43,886 nt of DNA from positions 1 through 43,886 of the forward strand of contig JAKSYS010000524.1 in the NCBI GenBank assembly GCA_022925895.1, written 5' to 3'. The notes below the pieces were generated by a model. That model ran no database searches and was not told the origin of the DNA. It saw only the letters and a program-made list of their open reading frames with translations. This DNA is from Fragilaria crotonensis (taxonomy: Eukaryota > Bacillariophyta > Fragilariophyceae > Fragilariales > Fragilariaceae). Positions 9,882-21,300 of the stretch are shown piece by piece. The position numbers and the translations under genes were made by a program. Positions within the stretch are counted from its first letter, which is position 1, and every line of letters begins with the position of its first letter.

Positions 9882-10381
9882 ATGGCTCCAACACCGTCTT
9901 CGCCCAGCAGTAAGTCGATCTGTCATTTCTTCTTCACAGAGGTGCGAAGTTGTAAGTGGCAGTGCAAAAAATGTTTAAAGACGAAATCGAAGAATGGTGG
10001 CTGGACCAATCTTATCAGCCACCTGCGAACCTGTGTTGGGACTGACTATGAGAAAGTGTTTTTGGATCATCAAAAAGCTTCAGCTTCAAACTCCACTATG
10101 TCAGCATTCTTTGTACGTGTAAGCAATCAAGAAAAGGAGATCACCAATGGATACAATTCATTGTGATGATGAATCTTCCTGTATCATTTGTCGATAGTGC
10201 ATACACACGTGCCATCTCTCCTCGTTTGAAATCAATATCTGGTCGATCACTCCGCCGTCACATCCTTTTGCTTCGTGATGTATTGAAGGAAACGTTACAA
10301 AAGGAGCTTCCTTCAAGATTTGCTGTGGTCTTCAATGGTTAGACCGAAGGAACGCATTTTTTCATCTTAATTTTAGAATGA
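9882..10381 (+). pseudogene. Decayed hAT-type transposase N-terminus with BED zinc finger
   Basis: From the ATG at 9882 the frame reads a BED-like zinc finger: CHFFFTEV, then WQCKKCLKT, then LISHLRTC, giving the C-x2-C..H-x4-C pattern expected of hAT transposases. That frame stops at 10166. The adjacent frame from about 10154 carries NLPVSFVDSAYTR, LRRHILLLRDVLKETL and SRFAVVFNG followed by a stop at 10340-10342 exactly where hAT proteins have Trp (DGWT), then TEGTHFFILI. So the copy has at least one frameshift and one nonsense change and ends soon after; the DDE core and the hAT dimerisation domain are missing. Family assignment follows known hAT motif order; no terminal repeats or 8-bp duplication were located. 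Confidence 0.7.
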
Positions 10382-11524
10382 CTCAAGCAGGGATCGGGAA
10401 ATACCAACCGCACCCCTTCATTCTAGGTACCGGTATTTGAAACCTATGGTTAGTGACCTAGTATCACAGTACGTCATCAGTTGGTTATCTGGTTTTCTGA
10501 AAACGCTGAGGTCGGATTTCAGTTATTATTCCTGGCCAGTTTTGGGTTTCGGTATTGGTCTTTGATAACCGTGATTTTTCGGTTATATACCGCTGACATT
10601 TAAAGCATAATACTGTATCATATACAGTGCACTGCAACGTAGAGCGTACGTACAAAATGTATACGCATCTTAATTCTACAGTCACTCATCATCTCATCGT
10701 ACATATATATTGGCCTACAGTTAGTGCGGTCATTGAAAAAAACCCACCTGAAAGTAACTACCGCCAATTCTGGTAGTTAATAACCAAACCATCCGGTATG
10801 CGGTATGCGGTTTGGTATACCAGTTGACAGCAGTACGTAGTAACCGTAAGGCCTTGACCTTGGGTGACCGGTGAAATCACTGCATATACATTTAGTTAAA
10901 TGAATACGTATTACCGAATATGCTTTTCAGTATCCTACGAAACCTACACATTGTCAGAATAACAGTATAGCGCATCACATAAAACATTTTTTCATGTGTC
11001 ACGTCTCACGTCTGACTTCTGCAGTGTATCAATCGGGTTTCAGGGGTACAGTTGTACTGTACGCGTACGTGTAAAGTACCTGGTAGTGTATACCGATTGT
11101 CTTCAGCCTTGCATACATATAACGTATTAAAGCATGTATATATTTATGTATGTGCGTACTACACAGTACACACTACTCCGTACTCCAAAAACAGTACGAC
11201 GTACGACGTACTTGTATGAACATGCGTTACGTCATTTCCTTGCATTCTAATCGAAACCCAACCTCCCCATTCGATTCGTGATTGCCGCTGGATGCTTCCT
11301 GCTGGCGTACGTCGAATGCGTCAGCCTGCAAAAGATCTTGTGTACGGCTGGTAGATGGATATATCATACTGCATGTACTGATTCTTGTATCCTTGTATCC
11401 TACTACTACTTGAGTACTGGAGTACTTTCTAGAGTGCACGTAACGTGTATCATAAATATGCATACATCAATAGAGGGAAGCAACCCGATTACACAAAAAG
11501 ATAGACCACCATTTCGATTCCATT
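10382..11524. other. Intergenic region, GTAC/CGGTA-rich, no gene seen
   Basis: Between the hAT remnant and the glutathione peroxidase. It is low-complexity in feel, with repeated short words (GGTACCGGTA, TGCGGTATGCGG at about 10797-10812, GTACGACGTACGACGTAC at about 11194-11212). No open frame with a family motif was found; the last few hundred bases should include the peroxidase promoter. Confidence 0.5.
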
Positions 11525-12181
11525 ATGTTGGCGGCCAGATTTCTTCGCACCACTACATTGGCGTCAGTCGTCCTCCTTTCGCGTGCATTCTCCGCCATCA
11601 TGCCATCAATTCACAAGCTTTCTGACTTGGACATGAAGGGTGAGACAGTCCCCATGTCCCAGTTCGAAGGCAAAATTCTCTGCATTGTAAACGTTGCCTC
11701 AGCATGTGGATACACCAAGTCAAACTATGAGCAGCTCTCTCAGCTATACGACGAATTCCCTGATAAGATCAAGGTTTTGGCTTTTCCGTGCAATCAGTTT
11801 GGAGCTCAAGAGCCGGTGCGTATCCGTGGTAAAGCGCGTCTGGTCTCGGTCAAATTTGCTCGTCGTGACGAGATAAGTGCTAACAAACTTAGTCGATCAT
11901 TTTCTGTACAGGGAACGCATGACGAAATCTGTGAGTTTGTAGCATCAAAACCTGCGTTCAACGGGGCAGACAAGAAGTTTTTCTTTTTCGAAAAGGCTGA
12001 CGTTAACGGACCCAAGGCTCGAGAGGTGTACACCTTTTTGAAGTCTAATACTGGAGGCGCTGACATCGGATGGAATTTTGAAATCTTCTTGGTTGACCAG
12101 AAAGGCGAACCGGTCAAGAGGTTCAATCCTTCGAGGAATCCCTATGCCGCCCTTAAACCCGAGATTGAAAGGCTTCTTTAG
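11525..12181 (+). CDS. Glutathione peroxidase (Cys type), organelle-targeted
   Basis: This enzyme reduces hydrogen peroxide and lipid peroxides with thioredoxin or glutathione. Two exons: 11525-11815 and 11912-12181. Removing the 96-nt GT..AG intron (11816-11911) joins FPCNQFGAQEP directly to GTHDEICEF, the normal family junction, giving 186 residues. The catalytic Cys is in NVASACGY (residue 61, cysteine rather than selenocysteine), with Gln in PCNQFG and Trp/Asn in GWNFEIFL completing the tetrad. A leader of about 26 residues (FLRTTTLASVVLLSRAFSA) precedes the core and could be a plastid (Ala-Phe) or mitochondrial signal; internal Met 26 could give a cytosolic form. The intron is a multiple of three without a stop, so the unspliced frame is also open. 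The stop lies 126 bp from the end of the opposing giant gene. Confidence 0.93.
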   Translation: MLAARFLRTTTLASVVLLSRAFSAIMPSIHKLSDLDMKGETVPMSQFEGKILCIVNVASACGYTKSNYEQLSQLYDEFPDKIKVLAFPCNQFGAQEPVRIRGKARLVSVKFARRDEISANKLSRSFSVQGTHDEICEFVASKPAFNGADKKFFFFEKADVNGPKAREVYTFLKSNTGGADIGWNFEIFLVDQKGEPVKRFNPSRNPYAALKPEIERLL

Positions 12182-12307
12182 GAAGGCCAACCAATCATCT
12201 GAACCAGCAACGGGAAGAGGATATGTCTGCTGCATCTAACGCGGCTAACAACGCATCTAATACGTATTACATCCGTCGCGTTGAGTGTGTACTCTAGTGC
12301 ATGTTTT

Positions 12308-15300
12308 TTAATTCTTCGGGTTTTGATATCCACCCGGAGCTGGAGCCACATTGGAGGCTTTGATGTCGCTGTATTCCCGCAGGAAGAAACGGCGGCTCTT
12401 AAGGTCGTAGGGTCTGCGACGAGGAGGATCACTACCACTCACAAATCCAACGTAGCTGAGAGTATTGAAAATCCAAATCGAACCTTGACGACCTCCAGAA
12501 CCACTATCATCCCAAAGCTTCTGTACAAAGGTAGACTCAGTGCACCAAGACTTAGGGACGCACCTCATGTTTCGAACATCTGGAGGGGCATCCGTTGTAG
12601 TGCCAATGAATCCTAAAGCGACGAATTCTTCGCCGGGAGGGACTGGTTCCCAAGCGTAAAAAGGGTTGCTGCCGTGGGTCAAGCTCCAAGCTAAGCGGTA
12701 ACGAGCAGGGTTGGGCATGAAACGCTCCAGCACAATTGGAAGCCAGCTGCTACCCATGAAGCTTCCAGTTGTATCCGTTACCTCGACCGCGAATCGGTCC
12801 TTCCCATCCCTGTTCGGATTGTCGTACTCGTATCCAGCGAAGTGTCCTAAGGTGACCGCCGCCTTGTTGGCTCTGAACGATGCGCTTTGGACAACCGGAG
12901 CCCAAACAGAAGTTTTGGACCGACTCATGCTTCCCTTGCTGTCCCAAATATTCACAAACTTGGTGATTTTCTTTACTTTTATCTTGATGCCAGCAAGGAC
13001 AGCCTCGGGGATATTGACATTCTTCTTGTCTTCTTCGTCAGTCGGCATAGGCGGCAGGGGCATCATCGAATCACCTCCGAACACAGGGAGCATCTCATTT
13101 CCACCCTCGCCGCCTTCCCAACCAACTGCCTTCTTGAATTCACTCAAATTGATGAATCCGTCGGTGTCCTTATCCACCTCCTTCATGAATCCAAGAAGGA
13201 GGGACTGGTCGAGCTTTAGGCCCAGCCACTCCAAGCCTCTGCGCAAGTCGTCATAGTTCAATAAACCATCACGATCGCGGTCGAAGTGAACGAAGGCATC
13301 TCGCGGGTACATCCCGCGGGATTTAAGCATCGCTGTGATCCTCCCAGTGGCAATTCGATACGAGAGTAAGTGGTGTTCATCTGCGGTGATGAAAACCTTG
13401 GACAAAGAAGTTGTCGCGGGATCCTTTTGCTTGCGTCGACGGTTGCTCATGACTTCGACAAAGTAGTTGTATCGCTTTTCGCAGGCGTTGTTTTGCAGAG
13501 CACGCAAAAGCAAATTAAGTTCTCTCGGCTGGTAGTTCACACTCGAGTCGATGAAACGATAACATGCCTGAGCAGTTCCATCCTGGAAGCTCTGCGCGGG
13601 AGCGTACCCAGCACTGGCATCCAGCATTGTCCGGTCAGTCCGCAGGGCAACCATAGTATCCTTTCCAGGAACTATCGGCAGCCCATGAGATTGGTGGAGA
13701 ACAGCGCGCATACACTCAGCTTCGAACAACGATAGGGCGACGTAGTACCTGCCGGCTTGGACCCGATAATAGAGACGCTGGGTCAACATGTTTTGAGATC
13801 ATCGAAAGTGATGTTTCCTTGACCGCTGGTGGGATCAAGGTTCATATTCTCGAAAAACTTATCACCTTCTTCCCCATCAACATCGACGTCGACTGCTCGC
13901 AGAACCTCTTTGATTTCAGAGAGAGAAATGCCCGCTCCGGTGCCTCCCTGGGCAACAGAGAATGCCTTCTTCAGATTCTTCTCTTGTTGAGGAGTGAAAG
14001 GCTTGCTCACAGCAGCAACTTCACGTAGTGCCTGCTTTGATGGCACGAAGTCCATAGTTACGATGACATTCTTCAAACGACGATGAGTCTTCATGCTCCA
14101 AGACTTCTCGTAGTAGTTGTTCGAAACATGCAGAAATTCGGGAAATTCAACAGATATAGCCTTCGAGAAAGTGTAATTTTTGACCGAGAATTGACTAGCA
14201 GGATAGAAGTGTTTCTCCCACGGCTCGATTTTGTCCTCTTGCGTGTTCTTGTCACCTGCACCCTGCGCCGAGTATTGGATTTGGCTTCCTTTCTTAGGAA
14301 CAGCCAAAGACCTCACTAGCCAGGGCTGCGGGTTTTCACCATCGCGAGCGTATTTCTTCTTCTTAGCGCTCTCGTTGACAACTTCCTCCTCCTCCTCCTC
14401 CTCTTCTTCCTCCTGCAAGAGAATAGAGTGTGAACAAATGAGATGAACACGTTGACAATATTGGCATTTAGGCACAACAATTTGAAACAATGTTCTCACC
14501 TCTTCTTCCTCCTCTTCCTCTTCTTGCTCCTGTAACACCTCTTCTTCAGCCGTTTGCTCTTTTTGAAGATCGACGTCCTTGTCGTCGCCAGCATCATCTT
14601 CGAGTGTCGCTGGGCCCAAATTCTTCTTTGCCAAACCTTCAGAATTGATGAGAACCATGAGAATCTTATCAACAACGGCCTTATCATAGTCGTTGACGAA
14701 GAAATCTGCCCGGCGAACAACACTGTTCCGCAAGTTTTCGGACAATGGCACCGGAAGTGGAATACTGTTGTGAACGGTATAATCTATGCGCTCTGTCAGA
14801 ATATCCAAGCATTTCTGCAATTTTTCGATCCCGACAGGTTTTCCTGATTAGCGCCAGTGACAGGGATAACAATACTTTTGATCTGGGCGATGTCGTCCGC
14901 AAAAAGCTTTTGGCTTCTTTCGAACAGGCCATCGATATCCGATGCAATATCGCCGCTGCTATTACCAACTGTGTTCGTAGTCATCGAAGCAAACTCCTTG
15001 ATGCGACTTGCGAAGGCCAGCTGACTTAGCTCCTTGTAGTTTTGCGTCAAAACCCCGTGAGCTCTCTTACGCGTAACGTTGTCAATACTCTGATGGCAAA
15101 GCATACGGAATTGTACATTTTCCGACTTCATTCCATTGACAACCAACCAAGAGGCGATGTTTACAAGCAACTGGCGACCCTGCGTTGCTGAGGATATCGA
15201 TATACCCACGTTCGGAGCATTGAGTGAAAGCATGTCAGACCCATACCCTCCTTGAGGCTGCTGCACAACTGGCTTAAAAAGACTCGCCCCGGTACTGGCC

Positions 15301-18300
15301 TTCTTCATCTGGTCATCAATCAAGCGCAGAACTTCAGGGATGACGAACACATGGATGGTCTGGCCCTTTCCAATGCCACGCATTCTGAACGCACCCTGTG
15401 CATAATCTCGAAATGTCATATCCTTCCCCAAAGTCAAGACAGCTCGTGCATCGATACCTTGATGAATGTCCATTCCTGTTGTGTGAATCTGATCATAAAA
15501 GGAAAAACGCCGGTCCGGTGGGATACCAGCCTGATTGAGTCGAACGACATTCATGCCGTGGCGCATCAGAATCATCTTCCTATCCGCGTGATCCAAGAAA
15601 ACAACTCCTTCGAATTGTGAACTCAAGCCATTGTTGATCATGTACTTTGCGACATCGTAGTTACTCATTCCAGTCACCAAAGCACCAGAGTCAATCAGAA
15701 CGTGGAATGGTGGTTCCGACCTTATAATGTCATCAAGCAAGCCTTTCACAGACCACGACGAAGGGAGCAGTCGAGTAGAGCAAATAGTCTCCGACGTCAA
15801 ATAATCGAGTATCTGTCCATCGACGCATTCATCGAAATGACACTGTCCCAACTCCTCGGGAAGAAGATCACTTGGAGTTCCACTAAAACCAACCCTCCTT
15901 CCAAAGAGCATCTCACCACCGAGATCTTGCCCGGAAGCACTGATCTTCTCATGGTGATGTTCCATCGTCAAAGGGAAGACGAAGCTATCAAGATAGTACT
16001 CGATGACCTGAGGGATGTTCTTCAAAAGGTTGTAAGTCACCCCCATGTGGTGGTCATCCTTCAAATCCAACAAGTGAAGTGGCCAGATGTCATCTGACCC
16101 CCTTCCGCCGACTTTTCCAGTCATAGGAGCACGAAGGAATGCGTCTGCTTCGTCGGGGGTGACATCCTTTTCCCCTTCGCGTGGACCACGAACCTTCCCA
16201 CCTGCCGCTTCTACCCAAGCCTTGTAACGCAGTGACGAGGGTCGCTTGTGATACGGACCATACTCAGAATCAAGCTGCTCGCGCAGTTCTAGGAGGCAGT
16301 TCTCGAAGTCAACGAAACGAAGACCTTCGTAGCGATACGCAAGAGTGGTGAGGCCGATGACAACATCTGGGTGAGAAAACTGGCTTGCTCTGCTAGGAAC
16401 ATCCTTTCCTACATAGGGAATAGCAGCAAGCCTTCGAGTCAACGACACATTATTTCCACTTGATCCGGCCAGGGCGAGCTTCAAATCTTGTTTTGAAAGC
16501 AATCCAAACGACACTCGGTTTATCTTGCCGAGCATGAACGGGAGGAAATTATTCAACAAATCGTGGCTCAAGTTAAGCATCTTCATGTACTCGTCGTCGA
16601 GGGCCACGGAAACAGCAGATGCTGCGGCTTTATCCTTGTTCGGACCGTTGACCATGTACGATAGTAGATGCTTGTCTTCAACCGAGGGAAGTCGTTTGTT
16701 TCGGAGAAAAAGTAGTTGCCAACGAGCCATCAATAATTTCAATTCCTTGTGGTAGAATACTCGATTCAATAAGACAAGATGAGGTGTCTGCTGGATGAAT
16801 TTATTCGACACGCCTTGTTGAATCACCCCAGATATGCTCTCGAGGATAGAGATTGCTTCTCGACTATCTTCGAACGCTACCGACATCTTCTTTGTTTTTG
16901 TATAAAAGATGGGATCCAACAAATGCCATTGAATTTGCCATCTCAAACCGACCCCAAGCTTGGATCTCGAGAAATCGATTGGATCCTTGATACCGATTGG
17001 CCAATTCAATTCACTTTTGAGAGGATGGAGAATGAGATCCACTTCGTCAAGCAAGAGAACTCCACCCCTGAAGAGTTTCATTATCTCTACACAGTAGTAC
17101 AAGTCTTCGGGGTCAACCTTAAGTTCTTGAATAACAGAGCTGTCGCGGAATCTTCTGGCGATGCTTGACAAAGAGAACGCAGACAAAAACCCTCCATCGT
17201 TCTTTCTCTTTCCTTTCTTCTCCTCTAGATGTCGCATCATTTCAACAAACTTGAGCATGAATGACTTAACACTAGTTGGAGTGGCACATATCACAGCCTT
17301 GCTGTCTCGAGCCTTGCAGAGTTTCAAGTACAGTTCTCTGGTAACCGGTGAGCTGCGATCAAACTGGAACGTAAACACAGGTTTTCGCACCACGGCAGCG
17401 AACTTCTCACGCATGACACCTCGTGAGAACTCTAGGAGTGCATGAGGTACCACCTGAGTGACGAGGGACTTGCCATCAGCCAGCATGAGGGCTAGAAGCG
17501 GAGTGACAACAGTTGTCTTTCCGGCACCCATGATCATCTGGTGGCACATTGACTTGTTGTTCTTAAGGGAGTCCATGAATTTGTTGACAAGAATCACCTG
17601 GCTCTTTCGAAGCATGATAGAATAGGTAAACTCAAACACAAGGTATCTCGGATCAAAGCTTATGAAGCTGGGATTGGCACTATCCATCTTCATGAAATGG
17701 CGCTCAGTCATGATGTCGGTGGCAACTTTAACTGACTGCAACTTGATCTCCTGGCAAATACGGCTGCGTTCGGCAATTTTGTTTGAGGCTTTCACTCTTC
17801 TCAATAGAAGAATTAACTTCCGGAGGCTACGTGGAGGAAGTCAATGAGTAATTCATTCAAATCTGTTGCAGCACCGATATATCATGGACTTACCTGGTTA
17901 GAGCTCGATCGGTCTGACTGATACGGATTGACGTCAGCATGGCAACTATCGTGAGACTCATGACCGTCTTATAAGCGGTGGCTGACATGTATGGATTAAG
18001 CGAACGTATGTCATGCTCTGCAGTGGTCGAGAGGATCGACGAGACGAGGAGCTCGAACCAAACAGACGGCTCTCGTTCACTACACTGCCCGAGTCGGAAT
18101 CGAAGAAAATTGCACTCGCCATTCGGACCACCGGCGTTCGGTGTGTCGCTCCTTTCGTCGCTAGTGGCGATTGCAAGGGCGCGATTCATGAGGTTCCACA
18201 AGGACTTTCGATCAAAATCCATAGCATTGTTCAATGCCTTGATCAACTTGCTAAGCTGGTCTGTGGCTTTGCTCAGAGCTGCAGGTGAATCGTGGAAGGT

Positions 18301-21300
18301 ATCGATTTCACGAGGCATAAATCCGAGTAGAATTGCAGTTTTTTCCGCATTCGTTTTCTCTGCATACTTCATCACATCGGTCGTGATGCGGTTCATAGTT
18401 GCTTGCGAGCAATGAGTCTGAGTGGCTCTCTCGGCGCCCAAACTAAATGGCAGGCCACCTGACACAGGGGCTAGTCCGAGCTGCGAACGAGTCAGCTCTT
18501 GCACAAAATTCTCGAGTTTCATTGGTGCAAGTGGCCTCGTCGCGAAAGCCTGCAGTTGCCTGGATGGAATATTCACCGACGCGCAGTTTTCAATATCAAG
18601 ATGGAAAATATTCTGAGAATAATCTGAGATCCTGGGCACAACCCAAAGTCGATGCTGGGAGTATGAAGTCGGCCGACTCAGGATCATAGTATTCCTTGGA
18701 GTCGATTCGTTCAAAACTTCATGAGAAAGTCTCATATTGCGAACATTCTGCTGTTGGAAGAACGTGCCGAGTTGTTCCAACAGGCGACTAACGGCGTCTT
18801 TCCCACCGAGAACACCTTTCAACTTGGCCATCCCGCTGTCGATTTGAAACTTGGGGATGTTAGGGTTTTGCGCTATTGCTGGATTCTCCGAAAGAATGCG
18901 AAGGACCGACATCTCGGCGGAAGTAGTTTTGTAGTCAGACGGCGGGAGCAATCGAAATAGAATTCGTCCCCAGTTGTGGGGGCGATCACTCGGATGCAGT
19001 TTGAAAGGGACAGTATTTGTCATCAGATCGTACAGCAAGGGAAAGCCATACTTCGAAGACTGCACTTCAATGCCGGAGTTAAGCGCCCCGTTGATAAATT
19101 CAAGAGCCCTGATTCCCCCGTATGCAACTTGATCCTATACCCAAGAGAAAATATTCAGTATTACAATATTTTGCAATCCACGCTGTGAAGTGCGGAAGCA
19201 TTGGTCTTACCTCTTCTGGTCTCGCGTATGCAGCTCCAAATAACTTCGACGAAATCATAGTCTTTTTTGGATTATCGATGATTGTGTTATCGACGATAGC
19301 ATCGAAGTTCTCAAACGATGGCATTTTTTCTGACCCAAGTCTTACAGTCAGCGACTTATCGGGAGGTAGTTTTCCCAGGCTGCTCACGGCAGTCACGTAC
19401 GCCTTTCGGTTCAAGAGCGCTAAAGACAATCTGTCCCTGGCAGAGGGAGTACAGAGCTGAAGGAGCAGCAGTTCCTCTTCGGTACTTAAACGACAAGCTG
19501 AAGACACGTACGGGTGTTTCTTGCAATACTCCTCCATTTCCTCTGCAACACTCCACGGGCATTTCATTGAGTCATCGCCTCCAAGACCGACAGTAACAAC
19601 AGAGAGCTTTAGACGACAAGCGTGAGCATCTGGGTGCATGTCATTCCCTAGATACTCCAACTGATCGAATATCTGCTTCTCTTCTGGTGTAAGCTCTTCG
19701 CTAACGCAGGATTCAACCATCTTAAACACCTCCTGATAAGAACCAGTAATGAAGTACATGACCATGAGATACATCGATGACGCCAACGAAGGCGTCACCA
19801 AGAAAGATCTTGAGTTATGAATTGGATACATGTAGCAGCGAACTTCTCCGATGTTGTCAATCCACTCTTGGTTTCTTCTATCCAGAATCACCTGCACCGA
19901 AAGGTGTGAACCATCGATGTGCAAGCGGCGAGGAAGAGCACATCCTGGCATCAGAACGAAGAGATCGTTTTCGGCATTCTGCAGGACAAGAAAGTGGGAG
20001 ATGGATCCAAGTAATCGTTCTGCGATTTCCCTAGACTCCACGGAAGTTGAGATAAAGAGGCCGTCGTGGTCGTTGCTGTAAAGACGCTGCTCAATCTGTC
20101 CATCTACCGACTCCACTTTCCGTGACACAAATTTGAGGTTCACTCTCGGAAGTTCAATAACATCAATCGACGCTGCTGCATGTGCCGACGTGACACTGCT
20201 TGCGCACCAAAACAAAACGTGAGCTAGGTTGTCTAGCCTTGACAACAGCAAGCCGATTCGTTTAAGAAGCGATGACGGCGGGGCCGACAAAACATTAAGG
20301 AGCGTCATAATGGGACGATTAGGGTCGATTTCCACAATTTCCGGCCTTGCGTTTGAAACAGGAATGCGTTGGATCATCGCCTCTGCGCTTGAATTACAGA
20401 ATCCGCTCCTGTCAAATTCTTCGCTCTTCGCGAGGGTAATCCTCAGCCTTGTCGTCGGCCTCTTGTCGTCGTCGACACCGTTGTCTGATTCGTCATAGTC
20501 TTCCCCTTTCCCCGGTTGAGTCTCGTAGCCAATGATGTTATCGTCTTCGCTTTGCCAGAATGTGTACCTTTCGATCAAGGCCGTAGGTAGAAGGCCTGCC
20601 AGATACCTATCTTGAATCAATGTTTGGGTTCCCAGTTCGGCATTCAATGCACGCGTGATTATGAGGGTCGATTCTGGCTCGAGTGTTGTCATCGGAATTC
20701 CCGTTGACATAGAAAGGATGCCCCCGACACGGTCAGGGTAAGGCTCTCCAGAACCTTCATGCTGACAAAGAGACATGTTCGAGGTGTACTCGAGAACGCG
20801 GAAGTGACGCCTACCATGCTCAGCAACATTAAAGATGTTGATCAAAGGCGGATATTGCCAAACGACGACTTCCTTGAGTGTATGAGTGCATAGATTACCC
20901 GTCGTTTTCGGATTCTCGATCCATCCAGCTAGGAGGGCAAATGGCTCCTCTGAGAAGTCCTTAGTGGACAACTGCAGCGCAACATTGGGAAGAAGTAGAT
21001 TGATCTTGTCCTTCAGAACATCCTCAATCCATCTTTCTCCAGGTCGGAGTCCACTGGGAAATTTTCTGGTGAAGGCTGGATTGAGCGCCTCCTTGATGGC
21101 GATATAGTTTCGCGTGTCGGGAGCCCACGATTGAACATCATGCCTGCGACCGACCAAACTCCACCAAAATCTGTTCGTGGTATGCGTGACCTCTGCACAC
21201 GCCAGATCGCTGGCATCTTTTAAGGCTGTTTTACGAGTGACTTGAAAGTCTGAATCTTCCATTATGTTCTGATCGAGTAGCGACATCTTGTGGTTCTGTA

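Noticed and set aside
14413-14499. Reading the segment between the two Glu tracts as coding
   Set aside because: It has GTGAGA and a pyrimidine-rich stretch before GCAG, is Cys/hydrophobic-rich and unlike its flanks; an intron explains it better, though RNA is needed.
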